Assembly: GCA_023415605.1 (NCBI GenBank)
Contig: JAEZKB010000092.1
Coordinates: 1-7,170 of the forward strand
Length of the DNA stretch: 7,170 nucleotides
DNA from: Pseudomonadota bacterium
GTDB lineage: Bacteria > Pseudomonadota > Alphaproteobacteria > Rhizobiales > Devosiaceae
Direction of reading: 5' to 3'
How positions within the stretch are numbered: position 1 is the stretch's first letter; each line of letters starts with the position of its first letter. The position numbers and the translations under genes were made by a program. The notes under the pieces were generated by a model. That model was not told where the DNA came from, ran no database searches, and saw only the letters and a list, made by a program, of their open reading frames with translations. This document shows, piece by piece, positions 1 through 7,170 of this stretch.

Positions 1-408
1 AATTCTCGGGTAGTGACGTCAGCAGGCGCGTGTGACTCGCCAGGCACGAACTGTCGGCCGCAATATTCGACGGCAGCTTTCTAGCGTGAATCTTTCGTAT
101 CAGCAATATGTCTTAACGCATGCTGAAGCACCCGGCCGCCGAAGGGGCTTCCGAGCACTGATCTGCCGCAACGTTTCTTGTCACCGCATGTGGCGGCGGT
201 GTCGAGGGTAAGGCCCGGAATACGGGCGCGGACGACTCCACTCGCTGGCGTCTTCCGATGCAGCACCCTATGCCGGTCGAATGTGACAGGAAAGTGGATT
301 TCTGCCGTTTCAACCGGCAATGGCATCGTTGCCACGGCTTCCGACGGAGCCGATCGGCTGTCCAACGGGTCAGGCGACTGCGACCGGGAATCGGCTAGGC
401 TCGCCTTC
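1..408. other. Left-hand region without a recognisable gene
   Basis: No reading frame here gives a protein I recognise. Open frames exist on both strands, including a minus-strand frame at 81-410 and a plus-strand frame running from 178 into the next gene. Their translations are rich in Arg, Ser and Pro, lack family motifs and look like GC-driven shadows. The region contains a nested inverted repeat at 304-338 (GCCGT and GGCAA paired with TTGCC and ACGGC), a perfect 12-bp palindrome AGCCGATCGGCT at 348-359, and four GANTC sites (34, 88, 234, 388). It is probably the upstream regulatory region of the gene at 409 plus decayed or intergenic DNA. A gene remnant too degraded to recognise cannot be excluded. 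Confidence 0.5.
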
Positions 409-1014
409 ATGTCCGATCACCTGCGATTTGCCGGCCGCCCGGCGGGGGAACAGTCCGAGGCGTTGCTCGCCATCGTGCGCAGCGCGCCGCTGCTGATGGC
501 AGCGCTGACGGACGCGCGCGGCATGGGGCTCAACGATTGGTGGATCGTCTCGGGCGCCATCTACAACACCGTCTGGAACGCGCTCACCGACCGGCCGCTC
601 ACCACCGGCATCAAGGATGTCGACCTCTTCTACTGGGACGATCGCGATCTGAGCTACGAGGCCGAGGATGTGGTAATCCGGCGCGGTGCCGAGGTCTTTG
701 CCGCCCTGCCGCTCCCTGTCGAAATCCGCAACCAGGCGCGGGTGCATCTCTGGTTCGAGGCGCACTTCGGCACGCCCTTTGCGCCGCTCCGGTCCAGCGC
801 CGAGGGCGTCGACCGCTTCGCCAGCAAGACCCACGCCGTTGCGCTGCGGCTCGAGCCCGACGACACGCTCTCGCTCTATGCCCCCTACGGCCTCGACGAC
901 CTCTTTGCCTTTCGCATCACGCCGAACCCCGTCATCGACAACCGGCTCACGCACGAGACCAAGGCTGCCCGGGCGAAGGCAGTGTGGCCGGAGATCACCT
1001 TCGTTCCGTGGTAA
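409..1014 (+). CDS. Nucleotidyltransferase family protein (DUF925 / NTP_transf_6 type)
   Basis: This 201-residue protein resembles the DUF925 family of predicted nucleotidyltransferases, which are soluble proteins of about 190-200 residues with unknown substrates. Residues 44-56 (WWIVSGAIYNTVW) correspond to the glycine-containing helix-start motif. Residues 67-77 (GIKDVDLFYWD) supply the paired acidic residues Asp70 and Asp72 expected to bind metal, followed by the family-typical DLSYEAED stretch. Further conserved-looking segments are EIRNQARVHLWFEAHFG (105-121) and YGLDDLFAFRITPNP (160-174). The frame stays open upstream to 178, but homology begins near residue 15 and the ATG at 409 gives the usual family length, so that start is preferred; no strong Shine-Dalgarno sequence precedes it. 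It converges on the dioxygenase gene with 28 bp between stops. Family assignment is fairly sure; the biological role is unknown. Confidence 0.85.
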   Translation: MSDHLRFAGRPAGEQSEALLAIVRSAPLLMAALTDARGMGLNDWWIVSGAIYNTVWNALTDRPLTTGIKDVDLFYWDDRDLSYEAEDVVIRRGAEVFAALPLPVEIRNQARVHLWFEAHFGTPFAPLRSSAEGVDRFASKTHAVALRLEPDDTLSLYAPYGLDDLFAFRITPNPVIDNRLTHETKAARAKAVWPEITFVPW

Positions 1015-1022
1015 TCTCCGGC
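987..1022. terminator. Stem-loop at convergent junction, probable bidirectional terminator
   Basis: Bases 987-999 (GCCGGAGATCACC) pair with 1010-1022 (GGTAATCTCCGGC) over 13 positions with a single C-A mismatch, leaving a 10-base loop. The right arm contains the TAA stop (1012-1014) of the nucleotidyltransferase gene, and the structure lies 21 bp beyond the stop of the convergent dioxygenase gene. No T-tract follows on either strand, so this is a terminator-like hairpin rather than a textbook intrinsic terminator. Confidence 0.5.
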
Positions 1023-1042
1023 ACGCGAGGTCTGGGCGTTCC

Positions 1043-1831
1043 CTATCCCAGCGCTTCGATCACCGCTCGTTCGACCGGCGTGTCCCCACTCTTGAGGTCA
1101 AACACATCAGTCGGGAACAGCGGCGGCTGCGCCATGATGCGCGGGCGGGGGCCGCGATGCGGCTGGGCCGAGTGGATGAGGAAGGGGTGGCAGAGATAGA
1201 CCGTTCCTGGTCCACCCGTCGCCAGCACCTCCGGCAGCCCCGCCGCCCAGTCGTAACGCTGGTCGATCAACTCGCGCAGTGACACACCGCGTTCTCCGGC
1301 GCCGGCAATGTGGCGGGCAAACGCCTTGTGCGACCCGACCCGGATCTTCGTGGGTGCGTCGCGCTCGCTCGTATCGGTGAAGAGGAACAGCATGAGCAGG
1401 GCGCGGCCCCGGCTGACGAGATTCACCCGCACAGAGAAGAAATCGTTCGGATCGTCGCCAGCAATGCTCGCATCCACGTGCCAGCCCGTATCACCCGGAT
1501 CGTCGGGCGAGGGGAAGCGGATGGGGAACGTCCCCAGCCCGCCCGGCGCCAGCCAGCGTCCCGTGCCGACCAACTGGTCATAGGCCGTCGTCAGCACCGG
1601 GCTGTTGGCCGCGGCGCGGAAGGGTGGATCGGAGAAGCCGCCGAGGCGGATCACCGGCTTGGTCCAGGTCCTGGGATCCTCCGGGTCAACCCCGGCGGCC
1701 TTCCACAGGATGTCGCGGCACGCCGCCGCCGTCTCCTCGGAGAAGGCATTGTCGATGCGAACGAAGCCGTCCGCGATGAAGGCTGCAATCTGCGCTGCCG
1801 TGAGCGCGTTCTGAAGTTCAGGCATAATCAT
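1043..1831 (-). CDS. Phytanoyl-CoA dioxygenase (PhyH) family oxygenase
   Basis: This 262-residue protein is a non-haem Fe(II)/2-oxoglutarate-dependent oxygenase of the PhyH family. Such enzymes hydroxylate or otherwise oxidise small substrates while decarboxylating 2-oxoglutarate. The iron-binding motif is visible as GWHVDAS, giving His118 and Asp120. The distal histidine is most likely His220 in CHPFLIHSAQPHRG, and Arg231 eleven residues later fits the usual 2-oxoglutarate carboxylate ligand. The N-terminal part (LTAAQIAAFIADGFVRIDNAF, residues 10-30) has the typical family opening. No signal peptide or membrane segment is apparent. Two in-frame ATGs lie at 1831 and 1825; the second (MPELQNAL) is equally possible, with a weak GCGAG upstream. 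The gene is convergent with the nucleotidyltransferase gene and lies 166 bp downstream of the DUF1801 gene on the same strand. The substrate cannot be inferred from the sequence or neighbours. Confidence 0.87.
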   Translation of the reverse strand: MIMPELQNALTAAQIAAFIADGFVRIDNAFSEETAAACRDILWKAAGVDPEDPRTWTKPVIRLGGFSDPPFRAAANSPVLTTAYDQLVGTGRWLAPGGLGTFPIRFPSPDDPGDTGWHVDASIAGDDPNDFFSVRVNLVSRGRALLMLFLFTDTSERDAPTKIRVGSHKAFARHIAGAGERGVSLRELIDQRYDWAAGLPEVLATGGPGTVYLCHPFLIHSAQPHRGPRPRIMAQPPLFPTDVFDLKSGDTPVERAVIEALG

Positions 1832-1849
1832 GATCTCGCATGAGTTTTC

Positions 1850-1908
1850 GTCCCGTCAGGGCGGGACAATCGCGCCCCTTGGGCGCAGTTCAGCGGCCTA
1901 TTCGGCCG
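1850..1908. repeat. Three tandem small inverted repeats in the dioxygenase 5' leader
   Basis: Three back-to-back stem-loop candidates occupy 59 bp just upstream of the dioxygenase gene. They are GTCCCG/CGGGAC (1850-1855 with 1862-1867, 6-base loop), GCGCCC/GGGCGC (1872-1877 with 1881-1886, 3-base loop) and CGGCC/GGCCG (1894-1898 with 1904-1908, 5-base loop). None is followed by a T-tract on the minus strand. They could be a structured leader, a terminator cluster for the DUF1801 gene, or GC-rich coincidence. A fourth small repeat (CCACG/CGTGG, 1968-1981) lies closer to the DUF1801 stop. Confidence 0.4.
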
Positions 1909-1997
1909 ATCTCAAGCGAGCAGAAAGACTGCGAAGCGGTTCATCATCATGATGGCAAGAAGGATAGCCACGGAGCCGTGGAGGTCAAGGTCGCCGC

Positions 1998-2354
1998 CTA
2001 AGCTGCTCCGATCCGCGCCCGCGCGATCTTTGCGATCAGGTCGTAGGGCACCGGCTTGGCATATTTGAACTGCACCGTGTCCTTCTTGGCCCGGTATGGC
2101 GCCAGTTCGGCTTCCAGGGCGGGATCGGCGGCGGGGAAGACGGGATAGAGCCCGATGTGCTTCTTCCAGGCACCGACATAGAGATAGGTGCCGTCATACT
2201 GGAACAGCGGCATGGTGTACTTGATGCTCTCGGTGGCGTCCGGGGCCACCTGGCGGATGGTGTCCCGGATGCGTTCCATGATGAAGGCGACGTCCGGCGC
2301 CAGGGCGCCGATATAGCGGTCGACTGTCTGCTCGGGCTTATCTTTGCCGGCCAT
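1998..2354 (-). CDS. DUF1801 domain protein (YdhG-like)
   Basis: This 118-residue protein is almost entirely one DUF1801 domain, the fold found in Bacillus YdhG and related proteins. Members have been linked to iron handling (frataxin-like), but most are uncharacterised. Recognisable segments are the N-terminal helix VDRYIGALAPDVAFIMERIR (11-30), the ESIKYTMPLFQYDGTYLYVG block (42-61), KKHIGLYP (64-71), and the C-terminal KDTVQFKYAKPVPYDLIAKI (91-110). There is no signal peptide or membrane segment. The start is the ATG at 2354, preceded by a clear GGAGG with 4-base spacing; that Shine-Dalgarno sequence lies inside a perfect inverted repeat (2355-2370). An overlapping out-of-frame ORF from 2389 is a shadow. 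It diverges from the methyltransferase gene. Family call is confident; an iron-related role here is inference only. Confidence 0.87.
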   Translation of the reverse strand: MAGKDKPEQTVDRYIGALAPDVAFIMERIRDTIRQVAPDATESIKYTMPLFQYDGTYLYVGAWKKHIGLYPVFPAADPALEAELAPYRAKKDTVQFKYAKPVPYDLIAKIARARIGAA

Positions 2355-2370
2355 GCATCCTCCAGGATGC
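2355..2370 (-). promoter_or_regulatory. Ribosome-binding site inside a perfect inverted repeat
   Basis: GCATCCT (2355-2361) and AGGATGC (2364-2370) form a perfect inverted repeat with a 2-base centre, abutting the start codon of the DUF1801 gene. In the mRNA this gives GCAUCC-UGGA-GGAUGC, a 6-bp stem with a 4-base loop. The GGAGG Shine-Dalgarno sequence spans the loop and the 3' arm. Folding would hide the ribosome-binding site; as DNA it could equally be a repressor half-site pair. Confidence 0.5.
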
Positions 2371-2431
2371 CGAGCTTAGCGGCAGTCATGCCATCGGGCG
2401 AGAATATTTGCAGGAACAGCAGGTTACCCCC

Positions 2432-2459
2432 TTGCTTTCGGCTGCGGCGAGCGTAGATC
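2432..2459 (+). promoter_or_regulatory. Possible promoter of the methyltransferase gene
   Basis: TTGCTT (2432-2437) and TAGATC (2454-2459) are separated by 16 bp, a loose sigma-70-type match about 30 bp upstream of the preferred ATG at 2489. If real, it would place transcription initiation inside the longer TTG-initiated reading frame and so support the ATG start. The match is weak. Confidence 0.2.
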
Positions 2460-2488
2460 GCTGGCGCCTTCCGCCGAGCCCCACCATC

Positions 2489-3430
2489 ATGCCGCCGCTA
2501 CAGCAGACTTCCGGTGATCTGGTTGCCGATCGCCGTGCCGCCTATGCCGCCAGCCTCGCCGCCGAGGGCGACCATGCCGCAGCGGCCGACCTCATGACAC
2601 AGGCGCTGGAACTCGCGCCGCACTGGGCGGCCGGCTGGTGCCTGCTCGGCGACTATCATGCCGAGGCGGGCGACGGCGAGGGCGCCATTGTCGCCTACGA
2701 ACAGCTGCAGCGGCTCGACATGCTCGGCGTGTTCGGTGCGGGCTTGAAGCTCGCGGCGCTCGGCGCGGCGCCGGTGCCGGCCAACAGCGATACGGCCTAT
2801 GTGGCGGCGTTGTTCGACGACTATGCACCGCGTTTCGAGACGCAGCTGGTCGAGGCGCTGGGTTATGACGGGCCCGATCGGCTGATGACGCTGCTGCTGC
2901 CGGCGCTGGCCGGGCGCGTCGTCGCTACCGCACTCGATCTCGGCTGCGGCACGGGGCTCATGGGCCTGCGGCTGCGCCCGCATGCGACGCGGCTCGAGGG
3001 CATCGATCTTGCCGCCGGCATGGTGGCGGAAGCCAGCCGCAAGCGGGTCTACGACCAGCTCGGGCAGGCCGAGCTTTCGGCCCATCTCGCGGCCCATCCG
3101 GGCGGCCTCGATCTCGTCACCGCCGCCGACGTGCTCAACTATTGCGGCGACCTGACGCCGATCTTTGCCGCGGTGGCCGCCCGGCTGGTACCCGGCGGCC
3201 TGTTCGCCTTCACGGTCGAGCGGCATGAGGGAGCCGAGGGCATGGTGCTGCGGCCCTCGCTGCGTTTTGCCCACAGCGAGGCGGCAGTGCGGGCCGCCTG
3301 CGATGCGGCCGGGCTCGACGTCCTGGCCCTGCAGCCCGAGCCGGTGCGGCGCGATCGCGGCGTACCGCAGATCGCGCTCTGCGGACTCGTCCGCAAACCT
3401 GATGAGATCCTCACGCCGCGCGCGGCGTGA
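2489..3430 (+). CDS. TPR-containing SAM-dependent methyltransferase (COG4976-like)
   Basis: This 313-residue protein joins an N-terminal tetratricopeptide-like region to a class I methyltransferase domain. Residues 13-77 (beginning ADRRAAYAASLAAEGDHAAA) form about two TPR-like helical hairpins. They are followed by the family-typical linker AYVAALFDDYAPRFETQLVE (103-122). SAM-binding motif I is DLGCGTG (150-156), the acidic end of strand 2 is GID (171-173), and DVLNYCGDL (214-222) is the motif IV region. The frame is open to a TTG at 2408, adding 27 residues (MQEQQVTPLL...) that look non-coding; homologues I recall begin near SGDL, so the ATG at 2489 is chosen, although its Shine-Dalgarno sequence is weak. 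It diverges from the DUF1801 gene and ends 3 bp from the stop of carB, with the last codons inside a 24-bp palindrome. The methylation substrate is unknown. Confidence 0.85.
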   Translation: MPPLQQTSGDLVADRRAAYAASLAAEGDHAAAADLMTQALELAPHWAAGWCLLGDYHAEAGDGEGAIVAYEQLQRLDMLGVFGAGLKLAALGAAPVPANSDTAYVAALFDDYAPRFETQLVEALGYDGPDRLMTLLLPALAGRVVATALDLGCGTGLMGLRLRPHATRLEGIDLAAGMVAEASRKRVYDQLGQAELSAHLAAHPGGLDLVTAADVLNYCGDLTPIFAAVAARLVPGGLFAFTVERHEGAEGMVLRPSLRFAHSEAAVRAACDAAGLDVLALQPEPVRRDRGVPQIALCGLVRKPDEILTPRAA

Positions 3431-3432
3431 GG
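3409..3432. terminator. 24-bp perfect palindrome between convergent genes, probable bidirectional terminator
   Basis: CCTCACGCCGCG (3409-3420) is followed directly by its exact reverse complement (3421-3432). The palindrome covers the last codons and TGA stop of the methyltransferase gene and begins immediately beyond the carB stop. As RNA from either strand it would form a roughly 10-bp, almost all-GC stem with a GCGC loop. No T-tract follows on either side, so Rho-independent termination is plausible but not textbook. Confidence 0.6.
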
Positions 3433-3433
3433 C

Positions 3434-6757
<3,324 letters not shown>

Positions 6758-6779
6758 GGTGCTTTGTCTTTCGTCGGGG

Positions 6780-6797
6780 CGCGCGAAAAGACGCGCG
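6780..6797 (-). promoter_or_regulatory. Stem-loop in the carB 5' leader
   Basis: CGCGCG (6780-6785) and CGCGCG (6792-6797) can pair as a 6-bp all-GC stem around a 6-base loop, which reads TCTTTT on the carB strand. It lies about 22 bp upstream of the carB ATG. It could be a leader hairpin influencing translation. I recognise no known riboswitch or attenuator peptide here, and such GC repeats also arise by chance. Confidence 0.3.
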
Positions 6798-6839
6798 GCG
6801 GCGCGGTGGGCTAGGGCGGATTCTGTAGGTTAAGGCGGC

Positions 6840-6868
6840 GGTGTACGGGGAACACGCGCCGGAGGCAA
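6840..6868 (-). promoter_or_regulatory. Possible carB promoter
   Basis: On the minus strand TTGCCT (6868-6863) and TACACC (6845-6840) stand 17 bp apart, a reasonable but imperfect sigma-70-type promoter about 80 bp upstream of the carB start. An imperfect inverted repeat (GGCGGTGT at 6837-6844 against ACACGCGCC at 6852-6860, one bulged base) overlaps the -10 element and could be an operator. Nothing in the 161-bp gap between the HEPN stop and carB looks like a gene. Confidence 0.25.
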
Positions 6869-6918
6869 GGGGGAAGGTGGGAGCGGACTGTAACTACGCA
6901 TTGATGTCCCGCGAGGCC

Positions 6919-7170
6919 TTAGCGACCGTTGAATGCCTCCTCGAACGCGTACAGAACTCGTTTCGCTAGCCTGTGGGTAGCGATGGCCTCTTCGACGGTG
7001 GTATTCCGTATTCCCGCGTGCGCGAAGTCGTGGCGCCAGCTAAGGATCAGTTTGTAAGCTGCCTCGATATTCTTTCCCAGTCTTTCGTCGAGGCGCTTTT
7101 TTCTTGTTGTTAGTAGAGACTTAAAATTCGTATGTACGACATCATCGAATATCTCCGCATAGTTATATAG
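6919..7170 (-). CDS. HEPN-domain protein, C-terminal part (gene runs off the right edge)
   Basis: An open minus-strand frame enters from the right edge and ends at TAA (6921-6919), giving the last 83 residues of a protein whose start lies beyond the window. The visible part is helical and charged. It contains LSWRHDFAHAG (residues 43-53 of the fragment), in which Arg46-HDFA-His51 matches the R-x4-6-H catalytic motif of HEPN ribonucleases, including the polar residue after the Arg. It is followed by the usual final helix (TTVEEAIATHRLAKRVLYAF, 57-76). HEPN proteins of this kind are often RNases in toxin-antitoxin, abortive-infection or other defence systems; the subfamily (for example RiboL-PSP-like or MAE_28990-like) cannot be settled from this fragment. 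Codons such as CTA, ATA, ACA and AGA and GC near 36% in the last 90 bases differ from the neighbouring genes and suggest horizontal acquisition. Confidence 0.75.
   Translation of the reverse strand, partial: LYNYAEIFDDVVHTNFKSLLTTRKKRLDERLGKNIEAAYKLILSWRHDFAHAGIRNTTVEEAIATHRLAKRVLYAFEEAFNGR

Noticed and set aside
178..408. N-terminal extension of the nucleotidyltransferase from the ATG at 178
   Set aside because: The extra 77 residues are low-complexity and unlike the family. The ATG at 409 gives the normal family length.
81..410. A 109-codon minus-strand ORF in the left region
   Set aside because: It has no recognisable motif and no credible Shine-Dalgarno sequence. It starts inside the overlapping ATG of the nucleotidyltransferase gene, and its composition resembles random high-GC sequence.
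409..1014. Nucleotidyltransferase as an MNT antitoxin partner of the HEPN protein
   Set aside because: MNT-HEPN pairs are adjacent and co-transcribed. These genes are about 6 kb apart on opposite strands, and this protein is of the DUF925 type rather than a minimal MNT antitoxin.
2036..2389. A 117-codon minus-strand ORF overlapping the DUF1801 gene in another frame
   Set aside because: Its translation is a Ser/Arg/Pro-rich shadow, whereas the 1998-2354 frame encodes a clear DUF1801 domain.
2408..2488. TTG start giving the methyltransferase 27 extra residues
   Set aside because: The extension does not resemble homologues as I recall them and overlaps a possible promoter. The ATG at 2489 begins right where family similarity starts.

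Overview
This is a GC-rich window (mostly about 60-68% G+C by eye) from what looks like an alphaproteobacterium, probably of the order Hyphomicrobiales. The evidence is the high GC at third codon positions, a long (1107 aa) carbamoyl-phosphate synthase large subunit carrying the extra loop I associate with alphaproteobacterial forms, and a TPR-fused methyltransferase of a type common in that class. The genus cannot be fixed from the sequence; a Devosia-like or Rhizobium-like lineage is only a guess.

Layout, left to right. Bases 1-408 hold no recognisable gene. At 409-1014 (+) is a nucleotidyltransferase-fold protein of the DUF925 type. It runs tail to tail into a phytanoyl-CoA dioxygenase-like Fe(II)/2-oxoglutarate oxygenase (1043-1831, -). 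A 166-bp gap with several small inverted repeats separates this from a DUF1801 (YdhG-like) small protein on the same strand (1998-2354, -). That gene diverges from a TPR-plus-SAM-methyltransferase gene (2489-3430, +). The methyltransferase meets carB (3434-6757, -) tail to tail, with only 3 bp between the stop codons. Upstream of carB, at the right edge, is the C-terminal end of a HEPN-domain protein (6919-7170, -). Its start lies outside the window, and the DNA becomes AT-rich there.

The genes do not form an obvious pathway. carB is housekeeping (carbamoyl phosphate for arginine and pyrimidines), and its partner carA is not adjacent. The other intact genes are typical single accessory enzymes. 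Both convergent junctions (near 1000 and 3420) carry strong stem-loops that overlap the stop of the plus-strand gene, so they probably act as shared bidirectional terminators. The DUF1801 gene has a perfect inverted repeat covering its Shine-Dalgarno sequence.

The best lead for something beyond routine content is the truncated HEPN gene with an intact R-x4-H ribonuclease motif. It sits in low-GC DNA that may be the edge of a defence or toxin-antitoxin island extending to the right. Within the window itself I see no complete undescribed system.
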